This document shows positions 45,471-57,513 of a stretch of 64,000 nucleotides of DNA, piece by piece. Position numbers and translations under genes: made by a program. The notes beneath the pieces were generated by a model. That model was given only the letters and a program-made list of their open reading frames with translations, did no database searches and had not been told where the DNA came from. The stretch's first letter is position 1; the number at the start of each line of letters is the position of its first letter. Source of the DNA: Xanthostigma xanthostigma. Taxonomy: Eukaryota; Arthropoda; Insecta; Raphidioptera; Raphidiidae. Where the stretch lies: the NCBI GenBank assembly GCA_963575645.1, contig OY754471.1, positions 35,286,401 through 35,350,400 on the forward strand. The letters are read 5' to 3'.

Positions 45471-45904
45471 TAAGTTATAGAGCAGACATTATATGATTTC
45501 TGTAACTAAGTTTTTAGTTATAATCACGTTTGCATATTTAGTTTATAGACTTTTGAAATCAGTTTGTGAGGCAAGGTGCATATGTTATTATCTGCAGTTA
45601 CTATATCGATAATAAAAATTAAGGATATGTTATACCAAAATTATTCCGCAAAATAAATATACCCACGGAAAAAGATCGTACGGTATTTTTCATATTAGCT
45701 TAGTGGCTAACCAAGTGTTCATTCACCTGTGTGCATTGGGAAAAAATCTCTACGTAAATGCATTCTACGAAATCAACAGCCCAGTTGTAATAGATAAATA
45801 TTGATCCACTGGCCGGTACCAAATCGCAGTTTCTTCAACTGTATTTGTTTTTACTAATTGCGGTGCAAAAGTATTTCGTAATCTTATATATATATATATA
45901 TATA
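45471..45904. other. Intergenic, ending in an (AT)n run
   Basis: No gene. The (AT)n tract at about 45884-45904 is the insertion site of the following MITE. Confidence 0.3.
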
Positions 45905-46100
45905 TGTCACCGTAAAATTGTAAATACCGTTAGGTTGTAATCTGTCTCGCGAGATTGTGAACTGTCGAAAGATTGTGAACCTCAACGTAATAATAATACA
46001 TTAAATTGTAAGCAGTACGTTGAGGTTCACAATCTTTCGACAGTTCACAATCTCGCGAGACAGATTACAACCTAACGATATTTACAATTTTACGGTGACA
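45905..46100. mobile_element. Palindromic MITE, ends TGTCACCG
   Basis: Arms of about 83 bases (to 45987, and from 46016) are reverse complements. They carry 'tctcgcgaga' and 'gattgtgaac' repeats around a 28-base AT-rich loop. It is inserted in a TATATA tract, compatible with a TA target. Confidence 0.88.
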
Positions 46101-47424
46101 TATATAAAAATCTCCTGTCCTCACTAATCTCCAAAAGCACTGAACCGATTTTAATGAAATTTTGTAAATGTGCCTTGCTTGCTGTAATTTACTCTATAGC
46201 ATAGTTTTATTAAATATTTTGTACAAAATTACGGTTTTTTGTGAAAAAAAAAACTGTTTTAGTAACATCTAGCGACATCTTGTAGATTTTACTCAAAGGT
46301 AATAATTCAGAAGCAAACAAAAAAGTACTAAGTAACAACATCTGATAAAATTCGCTAAAAAGCTATTACATAGTTCAGAAGCAAATCTGGTAGAATTTGC
46401 TCAAAGCTATTAGTTCAGAAGCCGGGCCGCAAACGAAATACATTTCTTACTGTATTTGTTAATGATAACTAAACTCCGATACCTTGGAGATTAGAAGTTA
46501 CAGACAGGTGACAGACTAGACAAAACGGATGGATGGACATTGGACAACGAAATCTCTTACTATCTTGGTATGAAACCTTAAAAATGATCAGTTGAAATCA
46601 TAGTGCACGGAGTGCATTGGCCAAGTTCTCGCAATGCATTCTAAACACGAACCATTTCTTAACCTTTTCAAACCCCCTTTTTCTCCGAGGCTAGTTACGT
46701 CCCAGAACTGAATTTTTTCAGAGATTTTTCCAGATTTCATACGTCTAGGTAAAATAGTTTTCAAGACCCGTAGTGTCTAAAAGTAATGATTGTGGGAATT
46801 CACTGACTGAATGATTAGATCATCATAAAGCAGTTCATTTTGGCTGGTTCTGAGTCCTCAAACTCCAAGCAAAACTTTCAAGCCTGAAATCTTATGGTGG
46901 AAAGCTGGGGCTGGAGCTGGAGCTAATGCGAAGACTAGAGGTTGAAGGTTAGGGGTTGGAACTAGGGACTAGGAATTGATGGTTGGAAGGCTGAAAGTTA
47001 GAGGCTAAGCGACTCGTGATCGTTAGTAAAGCTACGTGTGAGATCAGTGGTACGGATAAAAACATAGAGTTTCAGGCTTGAAAGTTTTGCAGCTTGGCAT
47101 TGGAGGTTACAATACAAAGTAACGTGTCTCTAGTAGATTCTGGGAGGAGCATCGATCTTAACTGGTCGCCTAGTCGATGCTGGGATATGGCGTGTGATAA
47201 AAGTAATTATGATATACCTAACTATGGTATAATGAAGTATGGTACATAACTAATATTATTTGTGTAGATAAAATATTTAAGTTCGAATGTAACTTTACAA
47301 GAAGTATTGAAAATTGAAATCCTACCAAAAACATAAATGTGAAAAAAGGGCCACAGAAACCTGTTCGTACGGATATTGTGAAGGTTAGCAGTTCTCATCT
47401 CGTTATGAATGAAAGCTGTTAAGC
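46101..47424. other. Helitron-like remnant, then unassigned sequence
   Basis: 46103-46440 has 'atataaaaatctcctgtcct' and a 'gccgggccgc' end, like the family at 361-710, but no CTAG. 46880-47000 is purine-rich with repeated 'gaggttgaagg'/'ggctgg' motifs of no clear nature. No gene. Confidence 0.35.
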
Positions 47425-47432
47425 CTCTCTAC

Positions 47433-47972
47433 TAGTGATGTGTCCAAATGACGCTTTATTGAGAGCTGGCTCCGTGCGCTCCGCTCACTAAAAAGAGTCG
47501 CTCAGAGGGAGTCGTTCAAAGGAGCGACACTAGACAGTACGCACTACACAAGAGTGCAGACTGCAGAGGTGTAAACTGTCATCATGCATGCTCAGGAGTC
47601 ACATAGCATTGCACAGCACAATACACACACTCAGCTCTGAGCTCATTTTCATATGATTCTGATCTTATATTATTCGCATTTCGAATAAACTATAAAGTAT
47701 AATAAAAGCTTAACAATAATAATGTTTATTGTTACAATATTATATCTTTGTCAACGACGTCAATGTGAATGGTTTAAGTCACTGTAAACAGTGTATCATT
47801 CAACATTAAACGACTCAGCAAATATAACTCCGTACGTGCAGAGTTCACTAGTGTCTCTGTGCCCTGCGCTGTGTGCGCTCTGCAAATGTGCGAATGCAAC
47901 AGTACAGAATGGCGCTTGGAGTGAGTCATTCACAAGAAAAAGAGCGACTCGCTCAGGAGCGACACATCACTA
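47433..47972. mobile_element. hAT element, 540 bp, non-autonomous
   Basis: The TIRs TAGTGATGTGTC and GACACATCACTA are perfect. The flanking CTCTCTAC and CTGTCTAC match in 7 of 8. Sub-terminal 'gagcgac/gtcgct' repeats lie near both ends ('agtcgttcaaaggagcgaca', 'cgactcgctcaggagcgaca'). No transposase remnant is recognised. Confidence 0.88.
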
Positions 47973-47980
47973 CTGTCTAC

Positions 47981-48277
47981 ACCTGGTGTAATGTCGAAGT
48001 TCAAGAATTCAAAGTACAATATGTCTTTTACACATAATATAGAAGGGTCAAGGGGACCTTCTGGAAAGCCTGGTTTTATTATATTCTAGATTATTATTTT
48101 TGTTACTCAGAGAGATGATAGAGCAGTTACTATAGTGGTCGCACAGTTGTCGAAATTAGACAGCAATTCGTTTGAATGTTATTTAGGTTCTTTTGTCTTT
48201 ATATGGATTTCTTCTGAATTAACACACTCAAATCGATACCACACTCTATTTTCCTTTCCGTATTTATGTATAGACAA
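47981..48277. other. Intergenic, part dispersed repeat
   Basis: 48215-48275 is similar to 31405-31460. No gene. Confidence 0.3.
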
Positions 48278-48675
48278 GCAGCCCGGCCCGGTTTACCCGG
48301 GTGCGATAGATATATTTTGTGTTGTCGGAAAATTCTGCCAAATGTATTTCATTAAGAAACGACTACATTGCTGAAATGCCTGAACTATTAGCCTTGAGCT
48401 GATGTCGGTAAATGGCAGTGCCCGCTAGCTCATACTGCTAATTGCCGCTTGGTGTGCTACAGTGACGCGCCATTTGATTGTTACCAGTTGCGCCTGCCTA
48501 CTTTACATACAGTTTTTCTTGGGAAAACACCGTTATTTTATACAAAATATTTACAAATTCTATGCAAAAACCTTCCTCGTTTATCGCTCTTTCTATTAGT
48601 GAAAACCATATGAAAATCCGTTCAGTAGTTTTGACAGACAGACGAGGCGGAGGGACTTTATTTTTGTATATATAT
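48278..48675 (-). mobile_element. Degenerate Helitron (family of 361-710)
   Basis: In reverse it ends with 'acccgggtaaaccgggccgggc' and begins 'tatatacaaaaataaagtcc', matching the ends of 361-710. The terminal CTAG is lost. The overlapping 68- and 91-codon frames are not genes. Confidence 0.55.
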
Positions 48676-50120
48676 AATAAAATATGTGATTCTAAATTGA
48701 ACACATATAGGCTTGAAAAACATGTTAAGGTTAAAAAGACATTTTTAATTTAGTTTGTAATATTCGCTTTGTGATATATTTTTTTTAAAGTACGATACTA
48801 AACACCGATTTTTAAAATATAAGCACTTTAATTCCTGTATTCGAATAATTGCTTGACAAAGTGGTTTTTTAATGGGTGTGTTAATAGACAGATATTTTAT
48901 ATTACAGCCGCTCGACAATAGAGAAAATAAGCGTCGTAACATGTTAATATACTGTTAAAATGACATAAATCACAAACTCATCTTTAAACACTTTAAGTAT
49001 TCTACACAATAAAATAAGTGAGAAATAATTGCACGATTAATTTTTTTCCACTTAAAAGTACATATTATAAAATTAAAACATTAACCCCCAAAGTTTTGTG
49101 GTAGGTATATTATGACATACAAAAAAGTATTTTTAATTGTTCACTTAATATGGATCCGCAAATACTTAAAATTCCTTTAGAGAGTGTCAATTGTCATTTG
49201 TTTTCGACTAATGTAGAATTCTTTGTTAAAACATGGCATTCTTAAATTAAGATTAAAATCTGAAATAGTATGTTTTCCCACCAATATAACATCGATTTGG
49301 ATGCTATGCCCATTGCAATAACCAAATAAGAGCAGCTGGCCTCATCAGATATCTCTGATTTCCGAGTTTAGATATCTGTGATGGAGGAAGTTTTGGTTGA
49401 AATATTCTGTAGATAGCTACCTCGAAAAAACGAGGTATAGTGTGGTTGTGCGGGAGAGTGGATTCATCTATAAAATCCAGCAATGTTTAATCCTCTAAAG
49501 AGTCTAAACTCTAAAGTATAAATGAATTAAATGTTTTTAAACAATTAAAGCAACTTCATCATTTCAAGTAAATAACATTGCAATTTACAAACCAGGGACT
49601 TTCTAAATTTTTTTAATCCTAATGATTATTTTTAAAATAAGGGAGTTTTGCGTTGGTATACCGACTTTATAATTGTTGCGGAAAAAAACTGAACTAATGT
49701 TTGTTGGAAATGTATAACATTGCAATGCTTTGACCACATGTTTATTATGTTCGAAATAACTGCAACCAATGTGATTTATAGACAGATATTTGTCTTACTA
49801 ATTATTATTGTTATGGGTAAAATATGTCTAGACGTGGTAGACAGAGAGAGAAATTGAAATGAAGAGAAATAGAGAGATAGTGTTTTGGATTGTCCGCGAA
49901 GAAATGAACCGTTCTATTTATGTACTTCTGTAATCAAAGTTCCGAGAAACGCATTGAACTTTATTCTGTTAGTTGATATTTTATTTTTATTGTTTTGTAA
50001 GGAAATTATGCATTTTCCGAGTAAGTAATGGTAATTCTTAGAAACGTGCGTATACTCCACAAAGTCCACATCATTTAATATCCATAGTCTTTTCAATGAC
50101 TTAGTTTAGATTCAGTCCCG
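48676..50120. other. Intergenic, no gene seen
   Basis: Long AT-rich stretch without recognisable ORF, RNA gene or inverted repeat. Confidence 0.3.
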
Positions 50121-50137
50121 TTTCGTTTGAGAGTGAA

Positions 50138-50520
50138 GTGGATTTAAGGGATCTTTTACACTTGATTGAGTTTATTTGGAATGATTTAACAATTCTATCC
50201 TTCTATCACCATCATTCTAAGATCCAAACTTATGTTAGTCATCCATATCCTACAAGGTGGAAAAACCATCATCCTGTACAAATTCCAAAAATGTCAAAAA
50301 CCTTCCACCAGAGACATATAGTGTTCCTTGCTCCAAAATTATACAACCAATTACCTTCTTTTTTTTCTTTCAAATAAGCAATAACACGTTCGTAATATTT
50401 TTTTTAGACTCCTGCTCTAGCACTGGTCTCCGAAGTTGGGCAGGAAATACTCTTTTATGTAAACTACATGATATCAATTTGTACATTTTGCTGAGAAAAT
50501 AAATAAATAATAATAATGAA
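50138..50520 (+). pseudogene. LINE ORF2 C-terminal fragment
   Basis: The frame reads SHPYPTRWKNHHPVQIPKMSKT and then RHIVFLAPKLYNQLPSF. This is the conserved C-terminal end of a jockey/CR1-like ORF2 (YxTR...P...FLAPKLYNxLP). A frameshift or stop follows the T-run at about 50355-50375. The tail has AATAAATAAATAATAATAATG at about 50497-50518. Strongly 5' truncated. Confidence 0.65.
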
Positions 50521-50774
50521 TAAAATTATAATCGTCGACTTATACTCGTGGACTATCGTCGCAGTTATTTTTCGGATTCACATTGTTGTCGCTTATTTCT
50601 ATATTCTAGTGAGGCCTATTTGTTTCTAATACATAATAATAATAATAATAATAATGCGTTTAACGTCATAACAGACGTCATTCGCAACATTACTATTTTC
50701 CATCTAACACACTTCCCGTTATTTTTAACATTTTTTAAACTTCCACTTTATTGATAGCAATGGGCGAATAAAGA
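50521..50774. other. Intergenic with (AAT)n
   Basis: A (ATA/AAT)n microsatellite lies at 50634-50655. No gene. Confidence 0.35.
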
Positions 50775-51056
50775 AATTTTAGGACATTAGGATAAGGTAG
50801 GCAAATTTTGAGCATAGGAGTTTGACAGGTAATCGACTATGGCCTTGAATAAGGAACCATCTCGATATTTATCTGCAAATTGTTGAGGGAAAAAACCATG
50901 GAAAACCTCAACGAGATGGCCGGTACAGGAATTACCGTTTCTCGGCGAGAGGCAGCAGGAAAAAGTTCCAGCCACATCTGCCCCTGCCGGGATTCGAACC
51001 CGGTACCTCCCGAATGCGAGTCTAGTGCTCTCACCGCTACGCCACCCCGCTCGGTA
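50775..51056 (-). mobile_element. tRNA-derived SINE
   Basis: The minus strand opens with a tRNA-like head (about 51056-50983). An A box lies in 'ggtggcgtagcggtgag' and a B box 'gggttcgaatccc' lies at about 51002-50990, with GCAGGGGC after it. A tRNA-unrelated body follows ('gcctctcgccgagaaacgg', 'ttgaggttttccatgg', 'gataaatatcgagatgg', 'gattacctgtcaa') and ends near 'ttctttattcgccc'. A truncated relative of the 3' body is at 59476-59597. The 117- and 65-codon frames over it are not genes. Confidence 0.8.
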
Positions 51057-51132
51057 TTTGTTTCTAATATTCTGAGATAGATAGAGATTGATCATATATT
51101 CAGTCTTAAGGGACACTTTTAACACTCTTATA

Positions 51133-51971
51133 GGCCCCACTCACGATCAAACTTCATGCCACAGTTCAGTGTTCAAACTTATAGGCCCCACACACGATCA
51201 AACTTCATGCCACAGTTCAGTGTTCAGTGAAGTTGGACCGATTAATCGAAAGACTGACTGGTACCACACACAGTTCATGCAAACTGCTAATTTTTTTAAA
51301 TTTTTTGTGTTCAGTTTGGTTCAGTTGTTGGCATACACTCGTCGAGTATAGATATATAAAATATATATTACATATATACATACTCTAATATTATACTATA
51401 GATAATTAATAAGAACTAAATAAGTTATTTAAATGGTGAGGATTGGCTGTTCATAGCTATGGGATTGTATTTAAAACAGGGAAATAAGAAAAAAAGAAGA
51501 ATATGGGTGAAAAATTTGTTAGAAATGCGTGATTCAAGAAGTCATCATGTCATGTTTATTTGATTAATGAATTACATCTTGAACCGCTTGATTGGAATAA
51601 TTATTTACGGATGGATGAATTAATTTACAATTATTTACTGGAATTAGTTACCCTATTTATTAAGAACCAGGACACAAATATGCGAAAATCTATTTCTGCA
51701 CAGGAAAGACTTGCAGCAATATTGAGATTTTTGGCTTCTGGTTGTACAAAACACAGAACTTCAAAAACTGAACTGAAAAAAACCCACACACACAACAGTT
51801 TACTTGAACACTGAACACTGAAGTCGTTCAAAAATCAAGATGCATTTGATGAGTTCATGCTTGACTTCAGTGTTGGTTTCAGTGTTTATTTGTCCCACAC
51901 ATTATCATGCTTCACTGAAATATAAGTTTGAACACTGAACTGTGGCATGAAGTTTGATCGTGAGTGGGGCC
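51133..51971 (+). mobile_element. PIF/Harbinger element, copy A
   Basis: The left TIR 'ggccccactcacgatcaaac' (51133) and its complement at the right end (to 51971) are perfect over more than 40 bases. The left terminus is duplicated: a second TIR copy starts at about 51184. Flanking TTA/TAT is compatible with a 3-bp TWA target. Inside is a transposase N-terminal fragment. The right end abuts copy B. Confidence 0.88.
51500..51814 (+). pseudogene. Harbinger transposase N-terminal fragment (copy A, frameshifted)
   Basis: ELHLEPLDWNNYLRMDELIYNYLLELV, then NQDTNMRKSISAQERLAAILRFLASG, matches the N-terminal region of PIF/Harbinger DDE transposases (pattern YxRM...LL..V...I..QDTNMR..I...ERLA.TLRFLA.G). 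Upstream, KKRRIWVKNLLEMRDSR is in another frame because of an 8-base duplication ('catcatgt') at about 51542. The catalytic domain is absent. The frame runs on into TIR-proximal sequence. Confidence 0.8.
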
Positions 51972-51975
51972 TATT

Positions 51976-52701
51976 ATAGTTCAGTGAAGCATGATAATGT
52001 GTGCGACAAATAAACACTGAAACCAACACTGAAGTCAAGCATGAACTCATCAAATGCATCTTGATTTTCGAACGACTTCAGTGTTCAGTGTTCAAGTAAA
52101 CTGCTGTGTGTGTGGGTTTTTTCAGTTCAGTTTTTGGAGCTCTGTGTTTTGTACAACCAGAAGCCAAAAATCTCAATGTTGTTGCAAGTCTTTCTTGTAC
52201 AGAAATAGATTTTCGCATATTTGTGTCCTGGTTCTTAATAAATTGGGTAACTAATTCCAGTAAATAATTGTAAGTTAATTCATCCATTCGTAAATAATTA
52301 TTCCAATCAAGCGGTTCAAGATGTAATTCATTAATCAAATAAACATGACTTCTTGAATCACGCATTTCTAACAAATTTTTCACCCATATTCTTCTTTTTT
52401 TTCTTATTTCCCTATTTTAAATACAATCCCATAGCTATGAACAGCCAATCCTCGCCATTTAAATAACTCATTTAGTTCTTATTAATTATCTACAGTATAA
52501 TATTGTAGTATGTATATAATATATATTTTATATATCTATACTCGACGAGTGTATGCCAACAACTGAACCGAACTGAACACAAAAAATTTAAAAAACAGCA
52601 GTTTGCATGAACTGTGTGTGGTACCAGTCAGTCTTTCGATTAATCGGTCCAACTTCACTGAACACTGAACTGTGGCATGAAGTTTGATCGTGAGTGGGGC
52701 C
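51976..52701 (-). mobile_element. PIF/Harbinger element, copy B (inverted, one end missing)
   Basis: This is the reverse complement of most of copy A (51225-51925), lying directly beside it. The outer TIR is present on the right (to 52701) but the first ~45 bases are missing on the A-side. The pair therefore behaves as one large inverted repeat sharing the central TIR. Confidence 0.85.
52078..52405 (-). pseudogene. Harbinger transposase N-terminal fragment (copy B)
   Basis: The frame is intact through KNLLEMRDSRSHVYLINELHLEP to ERLATTLRFLASG, without the frameshift of copy A. It then passes into the same non-homologous tail (HTAVYLNTEH). It is about 100 codons of a protein that would normally be about 350-400. 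The catalytic residues are missing, so it is non-functional as a transposase. Confidence 0.82.
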
Positions 52702-54773
52702 TATTAGAGCATGTCTAGGAAGTTTAAAGTCGATTAATATAACCTACAAAAACCCATGGATTTAGAAGCGTGATCAATAATTTGACAATACATATACTTC
52801 AAATTAATAAATGAACGTCCAACTGTTTTGTCATATTGAGCAATATGAACAAGCTAAGCTAACTCGTCGAGCCTAGTAATCGCAGGATCATATATTCGAA
52901 AATATATTTTTGTTTGTTTGCGTTTTTATTATTATATTTTTTTTGTATTATCATTACATCATAGTTACATCTATTTTATTAGGTTAAGAGGAAGATCAGC
53001 TATGCGGAATTTAATTCGTATAAATAAATTATCATTATTATTATTATGTCGTTTAAATTAGATTTAGCTAAAAATATTCATTTTGAATGCAACCTTAGCT
53101 CTCGCGTGAAGAAAGGTTCATATCCAGCGTTACGTAATGTAAAATTAGCTTTCGCATGAGGTGAATAACAGTTACAAATATGCTATAAACTATATGAGGA
53201 AGATTGATTGCTAAAATGTGTTACTGTAGAGTAAATGTTTACTCAGCCGCCGCGATAGTGAAATATTCAGGTTAGAGTTACGATGGTGATATTATTTGAA
53301 ACTATGTATATTTTTCTTTTACCAGCAGTGTAACAACGGGTGTGTACTTGAGAAATGCTTCTAAAACGTGTTAGGACAATAATGATTTTTTTCGAAGTAT
53401 TAAATGATTTTAATCACCAGTTCCTGGGTTTTCCCAAATGCTACAGGTACCAGTGTAAAATTTGTATTCAGATATTATTTTATTAAAACAAAGAAGTTAA
53501 TTATTATGGTAATTTTAACGCACTTGAGAATCGTCTTTCATTATTGATTTCAATAAGTACATAATATAATATCAATATCTGAATATAATTATAGGTTTGA
53601 TATCAGTTTTAATATTAAAAATGATGTTGGTAAACAATTTCACAATGTTCAAATATATTGTGGATGGAATATTTTAAGCTTGTTCTGAATATCTGACGAA
53701 TTATTCAGAAAGTACAAGATAACATGAATATATTACAGTCAACATATTTTATTTCGACTGCCATATGAAAACTAGTTATAGTGTTTAATTAAAGTTGTGG
53801 CAGAGATGTAGAACGTAATAGAAGTTTTTCACTTTTTTTCTTCTTGTAGAACAGCTTGAAGTGGTGTTACTATTGGATTTTAGAAAACGCGTAACATACT
53901 TTTTTATAGTTAACATATTTATTTGCACGCGAGGAACCACCTTTTGAGGAGATACTCGTGTCATCATCTCGCATATTAATTTTAGCGACTGCAGGGCTTA
54001 AATTAACAAATTGAAATATTTGTTAGCCGGACATCTGGACACCAAAAATAGGGGGGCATATCTATTTGCCAAAGACTTTTCATAATTATATTGAAACTAG
54101 TATCCCATTCCGGTTTGGTCCGGATTTGTAGATTGCCTATTAAAGATAGGCATATTTTGTTGGCGCAGACCTTTTTTTTGTAGAATTAGCCGCTACCCGC
54201 GACGTCACACGATTGAGATGAAACACGGTAGTGACAATAGTAGTGGAGCCTTCGGTCCAATCGTATTTAATTTTTTTTTTTTGTGGTCAGACACCTTCAC
54301 GAGCACGTGTCCAACAACTCACTAAAGTTTCTTCGTAACCGGATGAATGGTATAGAAACGTATAGGTCTCGAACAGAGAGATATTCTTTTTTAAATATTA
54401 GACATCGTATTTGCCCGACGTTATTTGGGAATGACAGCCCCCTGTTAGCATTGAACCTAAAACCAATCTGACTTATTATGAAGGTGTACACTGCACGTCG
54501 AACGGAATCATAAGCCAAATACACATGGGAAAAGTGTTTCCAGTTACACAAAAATCACAGTGAGCTACTCGGTTGGAGTGACCGTCGTGATTGCGGTGAC
54601 ATGGAACAACATACGTTACTTTGGAACGTATAGTTACCTCTTGTCAGATCACAGTGATCATTTTAGATGGCTGGTCACAATGATTTTTTTCAATTTATTT
54701 ATTCCTCAACTCTAAAGGCAAATGTTAAATGATTTTGCCACTGCATTGGCTTTTTTACGGTTTATATTAATTA
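52702..54773. other. Intergenic, no gene seen
   Basis: AT-rich sequence with a short (ATT)n at about 53030-53047. 54100-54160 ('cccattccggtttggtccgg') may be a worn Helitron end. Two opposed short frames at 54283-54551 have no recognisable family. Confidence 0.3.
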
Positions 54774-55377
54774 CTAGCGATCCCGTCCGGTTTCACTCGG
54801 GTGTAAAAGAACGAATGGGGAAGGGAGGAACATGAGTACACACATTCATCTTAGTTTACCGAAATGAATGTTGTGTCCAAATTACATGATGATCGGAGTT
54901 ACCGTTCAAAATTTTTTGTCGATAAAAAGCAGTATTTATACTTTTTTAAACTAATAATTTTTTTTTTAATTAATAAATAAAATTAAAATAAATTTAAATG
55001 TAAGCCTTAGAAGAAAGCAATGTAGAAAATAAAAAAAAAATTAAAATGTATTCGCCCAACGTAGGGCTCGAATCCACGACCCTGATATTGACAGTCGTGT
55101 GCTCTACCGATTGAGCTAGCCGGCGTCGTATCCTGGCAACGCTAATATGAGTATATATTTAGTTAGTGCATTTCACCTGAATAGAAGCTTATTTTTGAGA
55201 TACATTTTGCAACATTTTTCATCCGCTCCTAATGTTCGTAGCCTGATTTTATAGCCTATAGCCTTCCTCGATAAATGGGCTATCCAACAAAAAAAATTTT
55301 TTTCAATTTGAACCAGTAGTTCCTGAATTTAGCGCGTTCAAACAAACAAACTATTCAGCTTTATATATTAGTATAGA
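54774..55377 (-). mobile_element. Helitron carrying a tRNA-Lys-like gene, copy 1
   Basis: In reverse it begins A|TCTATACTAATATATAAAGC and ends GATCG-CTAG|T, satisfying both Helitron rules. Compared with 37003-37347 and 43753-44078 it contains an extra ~270-base insert holding a tRNA-like sequence. No Rep/helicase. Confidence 0.88.
55053..55125 (-). tRNA. tRNA-Lys-like pseudogene inside Helitron (copy 1)
   Basis: The 73-base minus-strand sequence keeps the tRNA-Lys outline: GGCTAGCTCAATCGGTAGAGC (D arm, A box), TGGGTTCGA (T arm, B box) and TTGGGCG at the 3' end. The anticodon loop reads CTGTCAA, but the anticodon stem (CACGA/TATCA) no longer pairs, and the two outermost acceptor pairs are mismatched. 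T-runs follow downstream on that strand, as in a Pol III terminator. A pseudogene. Confidence 0.75.
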
Positions 55378-56166
55378 TATAACATAATCGCGGGAGAAGA
55401 GGGGAAAGCGATTGGCATAGACTGTTGTGTTAGTGGGAGAAATCTACTGTGAACATACTACCACGATACGGTTATATATATTTGTACTGAAGTATGTCAA
55501 AAAATTAAGTATTATTAACTTTGCGTTAAAATAGTGAAACAAAACAGCCTATATAACATTTCTGAAACTATAAGTAACATTTAAAAAAAAATATGTCTTC
55601 AAAATTCGTAAAATAGTTTTTAAGTTAAATCCCTTGAGACATACAATTTTATGAATTATTGATATGAGAGGACATTATTTTTCACTTTACAATGGAAAAT
55701 TGGATTCTAATGTTGGATTTACAGCGGTTTTAACCAGGTCTAAGTACGATATAATCCTGCTAAATTAACAAGTAGTGATTTTTACAGAAAAGACTAGTAA
55801 AAATCAACTGAACTAAAGAACGCGATGAAATAAAATACGCCGTTTGATAACGCTGGGCATACGTGCAGATCGGCGGAATCCCTCGGGGCATCATATTATT
55901 ATTATGTATGAAAATCACTTCTCGGAATCGCAACTACTTGTTATCGTTGTAGTAAATTAGTACAATTGAATTACGCGACCTCTTAATACAACTTGTCTGT
56001 TTCTCTCTTTTAATAGCCTTTTTCTGTTTTATCACTTCACTAATAGCTATTTGAAACATTTCCATGACTCTTTGAGTTTTCTTTTCGAGTACAATAGAAA
56101 CTAGAAACTCTTATAACTTGAACCTCGATAAGTCGAAATCATCTCTAAGTCTCAGATTCGCATTCT
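55378..56166. other. Intergenic, no gene seen
   Basis: Nothing recognisable. Confidence 0.25.
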
Positions 56167-56170
56167 TTAA

Positions 56171-57203
56171 GGACGTAGTCTGGTGTTCGGGTTTCGGAAA
56201 ATCGAATTTATTTTTTTTTACATTTTCAGTAAGTACCTATAGTATATTGAGAAAATACTGTCAAAATTTTAGACCGAAATATTAAATATTTAGAAAGCTA
56301 TAGCATATAGTCGAGAGCAGCAACGGTCCCACGGTAAGACCCTTACCTCAATTGTTATCACGTTACCTTTATACTCTCGCAGAGTAGAGCAAAAAAAACT
56401 AGCAGAAAACGATGCCTTTGAAGAAACGGAAGGTTTACTATACACCAGGCATAGCTGATTAGTGTAAATGTTACGGTTATTACAAGAAAGTAGTTAATTC
56501 GCGAATTAATCGGCTAATTACGCGAATTAACCAATCCTTATCGTTGGTTAATTCGGGTATTAGCCGGTTAATTCGCGAATAAACTACTTTCTTGTATTGA
56601 ACGTAACATAAATATTCATTTTTGTTTTTTTGTAAGAAATCTGAAATCAAAACTTTAAACGCGTTTTTCTCAAAACTACGTTTTTGTAAGCGGCGCGGGT
56701 GATTGAAACAATTGTATACAACCGATTGCTTTCAATTTTGCACAGGGTATTCTACACAAAAATAGCTCCGTCCGGTACTAGAATTACTTAATTATATAAA
56801 TTATTTCTATTTTTTTAACCGATTTTCAACGATAAAATCACGATTTTCTCGTTGTTTTTTTTAAAAACCCGCCATTTTGTTATTTATCAATAAAAATGTT
56901 TATTTCTAGTACGGGATAGAGCCACAAGCCTACGAAACAATAATCAATTTAATTTTTATAATTCCAATGACTCAAGTGACGTTATCACCCGCGCTACCCA
57001 CCTACCTCCATTTAAAGTTGTCCACTTTAGGTTACAAAAACAATTATAAAATAGCGTAAAATTAAGCAAAAAAAATTTTTTTTCTTAGTTTACGATGTCA
57101 GTAAAAACATGTAACAAAATTGAAATGATTGTACATTATTTTGTTATTAAAAAAAAATTCTGAAATATGGGTTGAAAACGAGCCTGAACATAGGACTACG
57201 TCC
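56171..57203. mobile_element. piggyBac-like element (TTAA target), non-autonomous
   Basis: The imperfect TIRs GGACGTAGTC and GGACTACGTCC (the last bases of the right end) sit directly between TTAA at 56167-56170 and TTAA at 57204-57207. The first ~25 bases of each end align with a few mismatches ('gtgttcggg' against 'cctgaaca'). 1,033 bp with no transposase, and a nested palindrome at 56465-56610. Confidence 0.72.
56465..56610. mobile_element. Foldback MITE rich in ttaattcgcgaatta
   Basis: The ends 'acaagaaagtag' and its complement face each other. Inside are three copies of 'taattcgcgaat' and a 'ggttaattcgggtattagcc' block, giving a multi-stem palindrome of about 145 bases inside the piggyBac-like element. 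Confidence 0.75.
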
Positions 57204-57207
57204 TTAA

Positions 57208-57513
57208 ACAGTAAACACTAGAACTGGAATTAAAGCTGCTGACCTTCAGGGAGTTCCACTGATAGAGCGGGAGGAAGCGGCGCAAAGGAAAACTCCCATG
57301 GTAATGCATAGGACCAACATGTCATTGCCAATGTTAAGAACAAAAATTTGAATTGTGAAAAAGCATTTTATAATACAGTCGTTTTCAGAGTAATTGAGTA
57401 GCACCGTCTCGGCTTGAAATTTCATGATTATACAGTTGGTACTACTGTGTAAGCACATACCAGTGTATCAGCTGTTTCGAAGTGCCGTGTTTGTGTATAT
57501 GCATTATTTATGA
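57208..57513. other. Intergenic, no gene seen
   Basis: A 70-codon minus frame (57246-57458) has no recognisable family. No other feature. Confidence 0.25.

Noticed and set aside
46880-47010. Purine-rich stretch with ggttgaagg-like repeats
   Set aside because: Irregular, with no clear period, fold or coding value; treated as background.
50837-51140. ORFs of 65-117 codons
   Set aside because: They lie across a tRNA-derived SINE; the frames include its Pol III promoter boxes.
55053-55125. Functional tRNA gene (anticodon read as GTC)
   Set aside because: The anticodon stem does not pair and the outer acceptor pairs are mismatched. The identical defect in the second Helitron copy shows it is a pseudogene.
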